The notes below the pieces were generated by a model. That model was not told the origin of the DNA and did no database searches. It saw only the letters and a list, made by a program, of their open reading frames with translations. Source: Desulfobacteraceae bacterium (lineage in GTDB: Bacteria; Desulfobacterota; Desulfobacteria; Desulfobacterales; JAABSP01). From it: DNA of 64,000 nucleotides. The DNA lies in the NCBI GenBank assembly GCA_011390345.1, contig JAABSP010000023.1, positions 1 to 64,000 of the forward strand, written 5' to 3'. Below are positions 1 to 8,654 of this stretch, in pieces; position 1 is the first letter of the stretch; every line of letters begins with the position of its first letter. The position numbers were made by a program, and so were the translations under genes.

Positions 1-114
1 GCAGAGTCCGGTGCATTTGCCGCACTGGAGACACTCCAGCAGATTTTGGCCGCTCATCCGGATGATCTCCTGGGAAAATGCCCGTTCAGTCGGGCTTCCG
101 GTAAGTCTGAGCAT
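1..114 (-). CDS. HdrC-like iron-sulfur protein, N-terminal part (runs off the window)
   Basis: Only the first 38 codons lie in the window. The peptide ends with a cysteine cluster, CLQCGKCTGLC, at residues 28-38. This is the first [4Fe-4S] motif of heterodisulfide reductase subunit C and related electron carriers. The ATG at 114 has an AGGA ribosome site about 9 nt upstream and follows the ferredoxin gene by 33 nt, so it is the third gene of the minus-strand redox operon. By family, such proteins pass electrons between a catalytic subunit and a flavin-based HdrA. The rest of the gene is needed to separate HdrC from similar ferredoxin-like subunits. Confidence 0.75.
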   Translation of the reverse strand, partial: MLRLTGSPTERAFSQEIIRMSGQNLLECLQCGKCTGLC

Positions 115-147
115 ATTTGTTATTCCTGTTCTCTTTGTCCGGCTCCG

Positions 148-672
148 TCAGTCCTGGGGCCGGCAGAAGGTTTCCACGATATGGACAGCATGGTCCCCCC
201 GCCGGAGGCGAACCACGTCGCCGGGGCTTCCAAATGAGAGCGCACCCGTGGGACACTTGAGCGCACATGCAGGCCAGAGCCCCTTGTCAAGCCGCTCCCG
301 GCAACTGTCGCACTTGGCGATCTTTCCGGTCCCCGGGTTCAGCTCCGGAATCCCGAAGGGGCAGGCGACCGCGCAGGTCTGGCAGCCGATGCAGAGTTCC
401 ATGTCCGAAAAGACGATTCCGTCATCCCGCTTCTGCATGGCCCCGGTGGGGCAGACCGACACGCAGGCCGGCTGGTCGCAGTGGAAGCAGGTGACGGCCC
501 GGTGGTGCATCCGGAATGTCCCGTCTTCCGCGATGGGTCCGATCCGGAAGACCTTGAAGGGCTTTGGCCCCGGCGGCAGATCATGCTCCATCCGGCAGGC
601 CGCGTCGCACCCGAAGCAGCCGATGCACTTCTCCGCATCCACCAGCAGCAGTTTCTTCTTCTGTACTTTCAT
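148..672 (-). CDS. Four-cluster ferredoxin, electron-transfer subunit of a molybdopterin oxidoreductase (DmsB/HycB type)
   Basis: A 174-residue soluble protein. Four cysteine groups are visible: CIGCFGCDAAC near residue 16, CFHCDQPACVSVC near 62, CIGCQTCAVAC near 93, and CDSC followed by CALKC near 121-138. That is the 4 x [4Fe-4S] layout of DmsB, HycB and FdhB-like subunits, which wire a molybdopterin catalytic subunit to its acceptor. It starts 7 nt after the stop of the molybdopterin gene. There is no signal peptide or membrane anchor, so it should act in the cytoplasm. The physiological acceptor is probably the HdrC-like protein encoded next. Confidence 0.9.
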   Translation of the reverse strand: MKVQKKKLLLVDAEKCIGCFGCDAACRMEHDLPPGPKPFKVFRIGPIAEDGTFRMHHRAVTCFHCDQPACVSVCPTGAMQKRDDGIVFSDMELCIGCQTCAVACPFGIPELNPGTGKIAKCDSCRERLDKGLWPACALKCPTGALSFGSPGDVVRLRRGDHAVHIVETFCRPQD

Positions 673-679
673 TGTTTAT

Positions 680-2410
680 TCAACCCATATCCTGTGTTTG
701 CGCTGTGCCTCCGTCCGGAAGGGAGATCTTTTCGGGCGCGGGGGCCGGCGGGATCTTTCCAGAATCCGTGGGGAAGGGAGGAGATGTCCGCTTCACCCCG
801 CGGCCCCGGTCCAGGGGCCAGAAGATCGGTTCGGGCGCACTGGCTTTGAGGGCTTCGACAGTCAACCCGGCCGTATCGGGATTTCTTGCGAGAACCCAGT
901 CGTAGAATCGGAGCGGGTCTGCGCGCCCCGTTTCGGTGCGCCAGGGAAAGTGATCTCCCCAGCCGAACCGGTCTGCAAGGCGCATCCAGAAGCCGAGCCC
1001 GGTCTGGCAGGCATCCTGGGGGGAGACCAGCCGGGGCCCGAACTGAATCCCCCGGTCGTTGCTGAAGCATAGGCCGTTCCGCTCGGGCCAGAGGGCAGAC
1101 GGCAGGATCATGTGCGCAAGATCCCGGGTCAGGTTGGCGAACGCGCCGAAGTGGACGATGAGATCCATCTCCCGGGTACTGACTTTGAAGGGGAGAAAGA
1201 AGTCATTGAAGCAGTTGCCAGAGGCGATCACGGCCTTGATCCCTTGGGGCGCATCTGCCCCCGATCCGCCTTGATAGGGGAAGCCGATCTCTCGGCCCCC
1301 GGGCCGCGGATTTTCGATATCCCCGGCCGCTGCCAGCCGTGGCCTTCCGGCCTCCAGGGGATACCATCCCCCGCCGACCCTGCTGGTCCATCCCGCGGCC
1401 GCGGCCAAGGTCTGCCAGACCCCGGCATCGGGCTGGTAGGCCAGCCGTTTCCCGGTGATGGCAGTGACCGGGGCGTGCTGTACCAGCATCCGGCAGATCC
1501 CGACCGCGGCTTCCGGGGTGAGGCCCAAAGCTTTGGCCCCATCGGCCAGGGAGAAGTTTTCAAAGGTGGCCCGCCACCCCTCGGGATCATCCAACCCCGC
1601 GGCCGCGGCCTCGTTATCCAGCCCATCCAGTTCCATGAGCCCCTTCAGCAGCACCATTCCCAGGAGATTGCCGCTGCCCGGAGGGATCAGCAGCGGCAGG
1701 TCCGCCTTGGAGAGGGTAGCGGTAAAGCAGACATCGGCAGCGATGATCTTCGCGCCCCGGGCCTTGGCTTGGAGGACTTTGCCGAAGGCTACCGGATGGG
1801 TCGCGGCTGGATCTGCTTCGACCAGAAACAGAGAGCCGCTCTCCTCCCATTCGGTACAGGGGGCTGTGGGCGCGGTCAGCGCGGATGTCCCCTCCTGATA
1901 TAGGGGTTTGTTTCCGGGATCATTTGCGGGATGGCCAAAGGGATTATCAATTGGATTATCAAGGGGATGATAGACATGGGGCGTCTCCCAGAGCCGGGCA
2001 AACCGCCGCGCGCCCAGATAGAAATCGAGGCCCGCTTCGGGATCGCAGCCGACGGCCAGAGCCCCGGGGCCGCTTCTGTCCCGGACCCGTTTCAGCGCAT
2101 CGGCCAGCCCATCCATGGCCTTTTCGATGTTTTCCATCGCGGCAAATGGCCCTGATGGTCGGTTCCGCGCTCCCGGGAACATGATCCGCTCCGGGCTTCT
2201 GATCCCCCGGACGAAATCGGTCCCTTTGGCGCAGACGCGCCCCCGGCTGACGGGGTGCTCCTCATCCCCCATGACATCGACGATGATATGGTCCTGGATA
2301 TAGGCGATCAGCCCGCATCCGACGGTGCATTCCCGGCAGACCGACCGCACGGCCCGGTCATTGGCCTTTCTCGTTCCGGATTTTCGTTTCAGTTGCAGTT
2401 GTTGGGGCAT
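680..2410 (-). CDS. Molybdopterin oxidoreductase, formate dehydrogenase-like catalytic subunit
   Basis: A 576-residue protein with an N-terminal [4Fe-4S] motif (CRECTVGC, then a cysteine in RVCAKG about 26 residues later) and molybdopterin-oxidoreductase signatures such as MILPSALWPERNG near the C-terminus. The ATG at 2410 is preferred over the upstream GTG at 2434 because AAGGA lies 8 nt before it. The protein is shorter than typical FdhA (700-900 residues). I see neither a Sec/Cys-His formate dehydrogenase active-site motif nor a twin-arginine signal. Together with the ferredoxin and HdrC-like genes this suggests a cytoplasmic enzyme linked to heterodisulfide reductase-type electron flow. 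The substrate is unknown. Confidence 0.8.
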   Translation of the reverse strand: MPQQLQLKRKSGTRKANDRAVRSVCRECTVGCGLIAYIQDHIIVDVMGDEEHPVSRGRVCAKGTDFVRGIRSPERIMFPGARNRPSGPFAAMENIEKAMDGLADALKRVRDRSGPGALAVGCDPEAGLDFYLGARRFARLWETPHVYHPLDNPIDNPFGHPANDPGNKPLYQEGTSALTAPTAPCTEWEESGSLFLVEADPAATHPVAFGKVLQAKARGAKIIAADVCFTATLSKADLPLLIPPGSGNLLGMVLLKGLMELDGLDNEAAAAGLDDPEGWRATFENFSLADGAKALGLTPEAAVGICRMLVQHAPVTAITGKRLAYQPDAGVWQTLAAAAGWTSRVGGGWYPLEAGRPRLAAAGDIENPRPGGREIGFPYQGGSGADAPQGIKAVIASGNCFNDFFLPFKVSTREMDLIVHFGAFANLTRDLAHMILPSALWPERNGLCFSNDRGIQFGPRLVSPQDACQTGLGFWMRLADRFGWGDHFPWRTETGRADPLRFYDWVLARNPDTAGLTVEALKASAPEPIFWPLDRGRGVKRTSPPFPTDSGKIPPAPAPEKISLPDGGTAQTQDMG

Positions 2411-2735
2411 AACTCCATTCCTTGCTGGGTACACTTGACGGTTGAACGCACACTACAGCCCCAACTGAATGCAACATCTGTGCCTGAAGGTCATTCTTTT
2501 CCGTTTTTCCCGTTGCCCTGGCGACTAATTATTTGAAATAAATGAATTTGATTCATTTACCGGAAGGCTTTGAAATTAATGGGGCAGCGGAGGGCCGGGG
2601 AGAAAAACCCCGGTTAATGAGGGGATATACTTTTTATCTTTCTGAATTAAATTGAAATATTTAAAAATGTGGCATTATGGGTTAAGGCGGGGCAAAAAGG
2701 GAAATGGGAAATAAGACGATAGCGTTTTTTTTCTC

Positions 2736-2764
2736 TTGAAAAACCGGATCGCTTCCTTTAGGAT
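2736..2764 (+). promoter_or_regulatory. Predicted sigma70 promoter of the TonB operon
   Basis: TTGAAA (2736-2741) and TAGGAT (2759-2764) are separated by 17 nt, in an AT-rich gap between the divergent redox and TonB operons (2411-2869). Transcription would start near 2771, about 15 nt before the terminator-like leader element. I see no gene in the rest of this 460-bp gap. Confidence 0.5.
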
Positions 2765-2785
2765 ACCTCCCGATTGCGATCAATG

Positions 2786-2848
2786 AAGCCATGAAGGCTT
2801 TCGCAGATGCAGTGAAGCTGTGTCTGGTAAGACTTCATGGCTTTTTTT
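2786..2848 (+). promoter_or_regulatory. Leader RNA with terminator-like hairpin and alternative fold (copy 1)
   Basis: An 11-bp outer stem (AAGCCATGAAG at 2786-2796 with CTTCATGGCTT at 2833-2843) is followed by a run of seven T. Inside is a second stem, CAGATGCAG with CTGTGTCTG, complete with G-U pairs. The first AAGCC can instead pair with GGCTT at 2796-2800, leaving a 5-nt loop, which would prevent the outer terminator stem. The same motif occurs at 16615-16668 before the ABC importer. The RBS and start of the DUF3450 gene follow directly, so the element probably controls the TonB operon by attenuation. The ligand is unknown. Confidence 0.6.
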
Positions 2849-2869
2849 GTTTTAGGAGGTATGGATTTT

Positions 2870-3565
2870 ATGTTTGATATCAGATTCTTATTGATGATGA
2901 TCCTCTTTTTCGGATTTCTGTTCCATCCGGTTTCGGCCCTTTCGGAAGAGGATAATGAGCGGGCCGACCTGCCGGCCCGGATCCAGGAGGCCCGGGAAAA
3001 ACTTCGACGGGCCGAGCATCAGGCGGAGAAATATGAGGCCTATATCGAAAAACAGGCGGCGGTGAACGCGGAACTGCGCCGGCGGAAGGCCGAGTCCGAA
3101 AAGATGGAGATGGCCCTGGCCCCTTTTCTGGATGATCTGCTGGACCGGCTCAAAGCCTTTGTGGAGAAAGACCTTCCTTTTCTGCCGGACGAGCGGAGAA
3201 AGCGGCTCGAAAGCCTGGCCCGGACACTGAACGACTTTCATGCGCCCCTGTCGGAGAAGAGCCGGCGGATTCTGGAGGCGCTGCGGATCGAGATGGAATA
3301 CGGGAGTTCCGTGGAGACCGGGTCCGCGGAGATCGACTTTCCGGAGGGGCCCGTGCGGGTCGATCTATTTCGGCTGGGGCGGACTGCGCTCTACTATCGG
3401 ACCCCGGACCGCGGAAGGTGCGGCCGGTTCAACCGGGAAAAGGGGGAATGGGAGGCGCTGCCGGAAAGATATGCCCCGGAGATCGCCAAAGCCCTGGCCA
3501 TTGCCGACAAGGAGCGAACGCCCGAGCTGCTGACGCTGCCGGTGGGAAAGGCTGCGGCGCGATGA
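2870..3565 (+). CDS. DUF3450 periplasmic protein of a TonB energiser system
   Basis: A 231-residue protein with an N-terminal signal peptide (hydrophobic residues 5-20, cleavage near VSA-LS) and a charged, probably coiled-coil stretch at about residues 25-85. DUF3450 proteins are encoded first in TtpC-containing TonB systems, as in Vibrio TonB2-like operons, and are thought to assist the ExbB-type motor from the periplasm. ATG 2870 is chosen because TAGGAGGT lies about 9 nt upstream. The ATG at 2861 is too close to that site, and the one at 2837 lies inside the terminator stem. The stop overlaps the next start (ATGA), implying translational coupling. Confidence 0.8.
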   Translation: MFDIRFLLMMILFFGFLFHPVSALSEEDNERADLPARIQEAREKLRRAEHQAEKYEAYIEKQAAVNAELRRRKAESEKMEMALAPFLDDLLDRLKAFVEKDLPFLPDERRKRLESLARTLNDFHAPLSEKSRRILEALRIEMEYGSSVETGSAEIDFPEGPVRVDLFRLGRTALYYRTPDRGRCGRFNREKGEWEALPERYAPEIAKALAIADKERTPELLTLPVGKAAAR

Positions 3566-4884
3566 GGGGGATGGTTTGCATTGCGGGATGGCTTCTTGGC
3601 TGTATGCTTTTTGCCTCTCAGCCGGCAGAGGCCCGGATTGACGAGATGAAGGGGGAACTGGCCCGGATTACGGCCGCGCTGGAGAAGACGGAAAATCTTC
3701 TGGCAGAGCGGAAAAGGGCATTTGAGAAGCTGTTGGAGACAGAGGCGGCCCTCCGGGAGACCGCAGCAGGGGACGAGGCCGACATCGGCTCGCTGGAGGA
3801 GATTCTGCGCGCATCGGCCGGAGAGATCCGCACTCTGCTGGCCCAGAGCCTGACCGGGCCCGAGTATCCGGATCGAAAGGCGCGGATCGACCAGATCCTC
3901 CTCCCGGACCGGATGCCGGGCATGGCCGATATCGCAGCCCTTGCGGATATCTGTTTCGAAGAGATGGCTGCAAACGGCCAAGTCCGTCGAGGTGAAGGGA
4001 AGATGATCGGTGCGGACGGCGCTGAAACGGCCGGAACCGTGGTGCGGGTTGGCGGATTCACCGCGTTCTTTGAAAAGGAAGGTGCTGTCGGATATCTGCG
4101 CCGGGACCCGGAGCTGGCCTATCCGGCCATGGTTCCCGGAACGCCCCCCTGGGGAATTCGGCGGGCCATCCGGGACTACTTCGACGGGGAGAGTGAAGAA
4201 CTCCCCCTGGATCTTTCCCGCGGCGTCATCGCGGCCGCGGCCAACCGGGAGAGCGACTGGCGGGCATTTCTTTCCGCGGGAGGCCCCCTGGTCTGGCCCA
4301 TCCTCTTTATCGGACTCCTTGCGCTGATCCTCTTCATCGAACGCTTCTTCTCCCTGCTTCGGATTCCGGCCCGCACGGACCGGTTCATGGAACGGCTTCG
4401 GGAACTGGCCGCGGATCGGCAATGGTCCCAGTGCCTTGATCTATGCCGTTCAAAGCAGCATATCCCGGTCTGCAATGTTCTGGCGGCCGGTATCGAGTAC
4501 CGGGATGCTGGGGCCGAGGTGCTGGAGACCGCGCTGGAGGAGGCCGTCCTGCGGGAGATGCCCCGGCTGGAGCGGTTTCTGACGACCCTCGGGGTGCTGG
4601 CGGCCGTGGCGCCGCTTCTCGGGCTTTTGGGAACCGTTACAGGTATGATCCACACCTTTCAGGGGATCACCCTCTTCGGGGCCGGGGACCCCCGGATGAT
4701 GTCCGGCGGGATCTCAGAAGCCCTTATCACCACCCAACTGGGGCTGGCCGTGGCCATTCCCATCATGATCGCTCACCACTTCTGCGACCGTCGGGTGGAG
4801 AAGATCACAGGGGATATGGAGGAGAAGGGAACCGCGCTTGAAGCGATCCTGCTGCGGATGCAAAGAACAGAGGCATCGCCATGA
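3562..4884 (+). CDS. TtpC-like MotA/TolQ/ExbB proton-channel protein with periplasmic N-domain
   Basis: A 440-residue protein. It has a signal peptide, then about 230 periplasmic residues with coiled-coil character at 25-75, then a membrane segment (WPILFIGLLALILFIERFF) near 250. The MotA/TolQ/ExbB core follows, with LGVLAAVAPLLGLLGTVTGM near 345 and SEALITTQLGLAVAIP near 390. This long form, with an added N-domain, is the TtpC type found in second TonB systems. It should use the proton gradient to drive TonB together with the shorter ExbB, ExbD and DUF3450. It overlaps both neighbours by 4 nt. Confidence 0.88.
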   Translation: MRGMVCIAGWLLGCMLFASQPAEARIDEMKGELARITAALEKTENLLAERKRAFEKLLETEAALRETAAGDEADIGSLEEILRASAGEIRTLLAQSLTGPEYPDRKARIDQILLPDRMPGMADIAALADICFEEMAANGQVRRGEGKMIGADGAETAGTVVRVGGFTAFFEKEGAVGYLRRDPELAYPAMVPGTPPWGIRRAIRDYFDGESEELPLDLSRGVIAAAANRESDWRAFLSAGGPLVWPILFIGLLALILFIERFFSLLRIPARTDRFMERLRELAADRQWSQCLDLCRSKQHIPVCNVLAAGIEYRDAGAEVLETALEEAVLREMPRLERFLTTLGVLAAVAPLLGLLGTVTGMIHTFQGITLFGAGDPRMMSGGISEALITTQLGLAVAIPIMIAHHFCDRRVEKITGDMEEKGTALEAILLRMQRTEASP

Positions 4885-5420
4885 TCCCGGCAATTCTCGA
4901 GGCCGGGGAATATCTCCGCCAGGGCGGCGCGGTCATCCCGCCGCTCATCGCTGTGTCGGTGGCCATGTGGTATTTCATTTTGAAGAAGCTGGTGCAGCTC
5001 CGGAATTCCCGGCCTTTTCTTCCTCCGGAGGAGCGGCGCGGGGACCGGAAAAGAATGATGGCAACAGTCCGCAGCCGCCAGCGGGATCTGGATCGGCATG
5101 TGGGGACGGTTCTGGTGCTGGCGGCCGTGGCCCCGCTGCTGGGGCTGCTGGGGACGGTGATGGGGATGATCGGGACCTTTGACGCGATCGCACGCTTCGG
5201 CGCGTCCGATGCCCGCGCGTTTGCGGCCGGGATCTCCGAAGCCCTTATCACCACCCAGTTCGGCCTGATCGTGGCGATTCCGGGGCTTTTCATGGGAAAC
5301 CTTATCCGCAGGCGGGTTCTGACCCTGCAGGAGGGGTGGGAGCGGCTGCTGATCCGCCGCACCGTTTTGGCCCGATCACTGCCGCCATCCGGAATCTTCC
5401 AGGAGGAGGAAAAACATTGA
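4881..5420 (+). CDS. exbB: ExbB-type MotA/TolQ/ExbB proton-channel protein
   Basis: A 179-residue inner-membrane protein with the standard ExbB core. It has a first membrane segment near residues 15-35, the LAAVAPLLGLLGTVMGMIGT segment near 78-98, and SEALITTQFGLIVAIPGLF near 120-140. It is the short, canonical partner of the longer TtpC-like protein encoded just upstream, and the two share the same signature with a few substitutions. It overlaps the upstream gene by 4 nt (ATGA) and the exbD start by 4 nt. The complex would channel protons to energise TonB. Confidence 0.9.
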   Translation: MIPAILEAGEYLRQGGAVIPPLIAVSVAMWYFILKKLVQLRNSRPFLPPEERRGDRKRMMATVRSRQRDLDRHVGTVLVLAAVAPLLGLLGTVMGMIGTFDAIARFGASDARAFAAGISEALITTQFGLIVAIPGLFMGNLIRRRVLTLQEGWERLLIRRTVLARSLPPSGIFQEEEKH

Positions 5421-5827
5421 AATCCATCCGAAGCCGACGGCATCAGCGGGGGCGCGCTGTCGAGATCAACATGGCCCCGCTCATCGACATGATCTTCATC
5501 CTGCTCATCTTCTTTCTGGTCACCACCAGCTTCGTGAAGGAGAGCGGCGTCACCATCGAGCGGCCCTCCGCGGCATCCGCGGTCCGTCAGGAGAAGATCC
5601 ATCTCATGGTGGGGATCACCGCGGACGGCAAAATTCAGATCGAGGGAAACCCCATCGATATCCGCTCGGTTCTGCCCCGGATGCAACGGTTCAACGCAAA
5701 GACCCCGGGAGGCGGGGTGGTGATCCTCGCGGACAAAGACAGCGCGACCGGAGACGTGATCCGGGTGCTGGACCAGTGCCGCCTGGCCGGGGTTCAAAAT
5801 ATCAGCATTGCAGCAGAGGAGCCATGA
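5417..5827 (+). CDS. exbD: ExbD/TolR biopolymer transport protein
   Basis: A 136-residue protein with the ExbD layout: a short cytoplasmic N-terminus, one membrane helix with the family's conserved Asp (INMAPLIDMIFILLIFFLVT, residues 18-37), and a periplasmic domain. It opens with TTG at 5417 after the strong site AGGAGGAGG, with the TTG overlapping the exbB stop. No ATG fits this position. It forms the proton-conducting stator with ExbB and passes energy to TonB. The stop overlaps the tonB start. Confidence 0.9.
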   Translation: MKSIRSRRHQRGRAVEINMAPLIDMIFILLIFFLVTTSFVKESGVTIERPSAASAVRQEKIHLMVGITADGKIQIEGNPIDIRSVLPRMQRFNAKTPGGGVVILADKDSATGDVIRVLDQCRLAGVQNISIAAEEP

Positions 5828-6729
5828 AGATGAAAGGGAAAAAAATTCTGGCAAAAGGAGGAATTCTGGCAACGGCGCTGCTGGTCAACCTGCTGATCCT
5901 GTGCGCCATTCCCCGGTTCGCGCGGCAGGAATCGGATCTGCCGCCGCCGCGGGAATACGATGCGATCCGCATCACCCGATACCAGCCCCAAAAGTTGCCG
6001 GAGCATCTGCCAAAGGTCCGGCCCGAGCCGCCGGCCCCGGCTGTGAAGAAGCTGCCCCCGGCCCCGGAGCCGATCCTCACCCGGCCCGAGCCGCCGGCCC
6101 CGGTTGCAAAGAAGCTGCCCCCGCCTCCGGAGCCGATCCTCACCCAAACCGAGCCGCCCAAGCCCATTCGGCCCAAACCGGAGATCCGGACGCCGCAGGT
6201 TCAGCCGAAAATCAGACCGGCAGTGAAACCGGCAGTGGCCGTGGCACCGCCGCCTCCCCCGGCACCAAAATCGGAATCAAAATCGGAACCCGGGCCCGCG
6301 CCGGAGCCGGCTGTTCAAAGACCCGCTCCGGCCCCCGAGCCCGCGGCAAAATCGCATTCGCCCTCCCGGAAGCCAGCGCCTGAAAAACGGTCATCCGCCC
6401 CTGCCGCGGAAATTCCGTCCCAGCCGATCCGATCCGAGTTCGGCCTGGAAGAGGTGGATAAGCCGCCCCGTGTCGTCCGAAAGATACCGCCCGACTACCC
6501 CTACCGGGCCCGGCGGCGCAACCTCCGCGGAATGGTGACGGTCCGCTTTCTGGTGACGGAAAAGGGGGATGTGGACCGCCTCTCCGTGGTTCGGGCCGAT
6601 CCGGAAGGGGTTTTCGAAAAGAACGTGGTCAGTGCGGTGCGGCGGTGGCGCTTCTCCCCCGGCATCTACGAGGGCCGGCCCGTGGCCACATGGGTGGAGC
6701 TGCCGATCCGGTTCCGCTTGAACGGATGA
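5824..6729 (+). CDS. tonB: TonB energy transducer
   Basis: A 301-residue protein with a single N-terminal membrane anchor (residues 11-28), a long Pro/Glu/Lys periplasm-spanning linker (about 50-210) and a C-terminal TonB domain (about 215-300, PPDYPYRARRRNLRGMVTV near the start and PVATWVELPIRFRL at the end). It contacts TonB boxes of outer-membrane receptors such as the one at 19765-22014. The linker carries a diverged 21-residue tandem repeat. It is the last gene of a five-gene operon in which every junction overlaps by 4 nt. Confidence 0.92.
   Translation: MKMKGKKILAKGGILATALLVNLLILCAIPRFARQESDLPPPREYDAIRITRYQPQKLPEHLPKVRPEPPAPAVKKLPPAPEPILTRPEPPAPVAKKLPPPPEPILTQTEPPKPIRPKPEIRTPQVQPKIRPAVKPAVAVAPPPPPAPKSESKSEPGPAPEPAVQRPAPAPEPAAKSHSPSRKPAPEKRSSAPAAEIPSQPIRSEFGLEEVDKPPRVVRKIPPDYPYRARRRNLRGMVTVRFLVTEKGDVDRLSVVRADPEGVFEKNVVSAVRRWRFSPGIYEGRPVATWVELPIRFRLNG
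6019..6144 (+). repeat. Diverged 63-bp tandem repeat in the TonB linker
   Basis: Two neighbouring units encode near-identical 21-residue blocks that begin RPEPPAP and end PEPILT. The copies differ at several bases, so this is an old, selected repeat, unlike the perfect duplications elsewhere in the window. It lengthens the periplasm-spanning linker. Confidence 0.7.
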
Positions 6730-7209
6730 GCCCCTTGGCCGCCCCGGCCCTTTTCCGGTGCTGGCTTCTTCTCCTTCTTTGCATCCCTTTTCCCGATCCG
6801 CTCGATGGCCTCGCGCCATGATCGCCTTCTTTTTATCATGTCCTTCTGCGGCATCATGCGTTATGATCCGAAAATGATGATCCGGCGGGTAACCCCGAGG
6901 GCCCGCCCGGCAGCGAAAATCATTTGGCCTCTGGGATATGAAATCAGTCCGGGAAACATGAGAAATTACAGGAGAAATTTTATGAGCGGAGAGTACACGA
7001 CCCAGATGGATGCGGCAAGAAAGGGAATTCTGACCCCTCAGATGGCGCAGGTGCTGGGAGCCGAGACCATATCGGAACAGGATCTGATGGAACGGGTGGC
7101 AAGCGGCCGGATCGCTATTCCGGCGAACAGGCGCCATCGGAATCTCATTGCCGCTGGGGTGGGTCAGGGACTGAAAACCAAGATCAATGTGAACCTCGGC
7201 GTATCAAAA

Positions 7210-7273
7210 GATGTCTGCTCGTTCGAATCTGAAATGGAGAAGATGTCTGCTCGTTCGAATCTGAAATGGAGAA
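7210..7273 (+). repeat. Perfect 32-bp tandem duplication in thiC
   Basis: Copies at 7210-7241 and 7242-7273 are identical. As 32 is not a multiple of three, the second copy destroys the thiC reading frame. Confidence 0.95.
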
Positions 7274-8183
7274 GGCCAGGATCGCGCTGGCGTATAAGGC
7301 TGATGCTGTCATGGATTTAAGCGTTTCCGGAGATACCGAAGGGTTCCGCAAGCGCCTTGTGGCGGAACTCCCTGTAATGATCGGCACTGTCCCCATCTAT
7401 GATACCCTGACCAGGACCGGCAGGCCCATCGAGGAGATCACCCTGGAGGACTGGTTTGAAACCGTTGAAATCCATGCTGAAAACGGGATCGATTTTATCA
7501 CTGTTCATGCCGGGCTGAACAGGAGATGCGTCCAAAGCATCCGGAGAAATCCCAGGTTGTGCGGCATTGTTTCAAGGGGGGGCGCCATCCTGTTCGAGTG
7601 GATGGAAAAAACCGGAAATGAAAACCCGTTCTACGAACATTTCGACCGGCTCCTCGATATCTGTGAGGCCCATGATGTCTGCATCAGTCTTGGCGACGGC
7701 CTTCGGCCCGGCGCCATCGAGGACAGCACAGATGCCCCCCAGATCATGGAGTTGATCACGCTGGGCGAATTGACCAGGCAGGCATGGGGAAAAAATGTCC
7801 AGGTCATGATCGAGGGGCCGGGGCATGTTCCGCTGCATGAAGTGGAAATGAACATGAAACTGCAGAAAAAGCTCTGCCACAACGCCCCGTTTTATGTGCT
7901 GGGACCGCTGGTCACGGATATAGCACCTGGCTACGACCATATCACATCGGCCATCGGCGGGGCCATTGCCGCCATGCACGGCGCGGATTTCCTCTGCTAT
8001 GTCACACCGGCCGAGCATCTTCGGCTGCCCACGGCAGACGATGTCAAGGAAGGGATCATGGCCTCGCGCATTGCGGCCCATGCCGGCGATCTTGCCAAAG
8101 GGCTCGAGGGCGCGGATGAAATCGATCACCGGATCAGCCGCGCGCGCGGGGCCCTCGACTGGGAAGGACAGTTCGCGGTCGCC

Positions 8184-8375
8184 ATTGACCCGGAAAAGGC
8201 CAGGGAATACCGGGAATCATCAAAGCCCTCTGAAAAGGAAGTCTGCACCATGTGCGGGGACTTCTGCGCGGTGAAGCGGATTGACCCGGAAAAGGCCAGG
8301 GAATACCGGGAATCATCAAAGCCCTCTGAAAAGGAAGTCTGCACCATGTGCGGGGACTTCTGCGCGGTGAAGCGG
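8184..8375 (+). repeat. Perfect 96-bp tandem duplication at the 3' end of thiC
   Basis: Copies at 8184-8279 and 8280-8375 are identical and in frame. They duplicate 32 residues that include the C-terminal iron-sulfur motif of ThiC. Confidence 0.95.
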
Positions 8376-8483
8376 ACCGGCTCGCTCTTGAAATAGCGGC
8401 TGCGCGAAAATCCTCCACTCCCATAGGGCCGGCCACCTGTATCGGGATTTATCCCTATCAACTCGACCATCAAAAAGGAGGTT

Positions 8484-8654
8484 ATGCATGCGGAATGGGC
8501 GTCTTTATCGGCCGCGGATATAACGAACCAGGTGCAGGATCGCCTCAGCGCAGAGCATCTGCCGGGTCATATATGCCGGGCGGGGGTCGGCTATCTTTAC
8601 AATTATCATATTCGCTGGCAATGTCTGTCCATAAAGGGGGCCGCTTGTCAATGA
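8484..8654 (+). CDS. Possible small protein of 56 residues, unrecognised
   Basis: A reading frame of 56 residues, beginning MHAEWASLSAADI, follows a strong AAGGAGG site, though the spacing to this ATG is only 2 nt. A second ATG 4 nt further on would encode only 11 residues. There is no recognisable domain. It sits in the 440-bp gap between thiC and a transposase remnant, which otherwise shows nothing clear. It may be chance. Confidence 0.2.
   Translation: MHAEWASLSAADITNQVQDRLSAEHLPGHICRAGVGYLYNYHIRWQCLSIKGAACQ

Larger units (their letters stand above)
6982..8396 (+). pseudogene. thiC: thiC, phosphomethylpyrimidine synthase, frameshifted by a 32-bp tandem duplication
   Basis: ThiC converts aminoimidazole ribotide to the HMP pyrimidine of thiamine using SAM and a [4Fe-4S] cluster. 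Reading starts at ATG 6982 (AGGAGA upstream) and is clear ThiC, but a perfect 32-bp duplication (7210-7273) shifts the frame. That frame stops at 7320, and the rest of ThiC continues in another frame to 8396. Removing one 32-bp copy restores one frame. A second perfect duplication (96 bp, 8184-8375) repeats the C-terminal cluster motif CTMCGDFC in frame. Without both duplications the protein would be 428 residues, a normal length. It is either truly broken or phase-variable, or an assembly error. I found no TPP riboswitch upstream. Confidence 0.88.

Noticed and set aside
2837-2869. ATG at 2837 or 2861 as start of the DUF3450 gene
   Set aside because: 2837 lies inside the terminator stem and 2861 is only 1 nt past the ribosome site; 2870 has correct spacing and gives a clean signal peptide.
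6019-6144. TonB linker repeat as another recent duplication
   Set aside because: The copies differ at several bases and keep the linker's Pro-rich character, so it is old and probably functional.
6730-6981. TPP riboswitch upstream of thiC
   Set aside because: None of the conserved CTGAGA or ACCTGATCTGGATAATGCC-like parts is present.
6391-7137. Long minus-strand frame over the tonB end and thiC start
   Set aside because: It mirrors high-GC coding sequence on the plus strand, has no homology and crosses two real genes.
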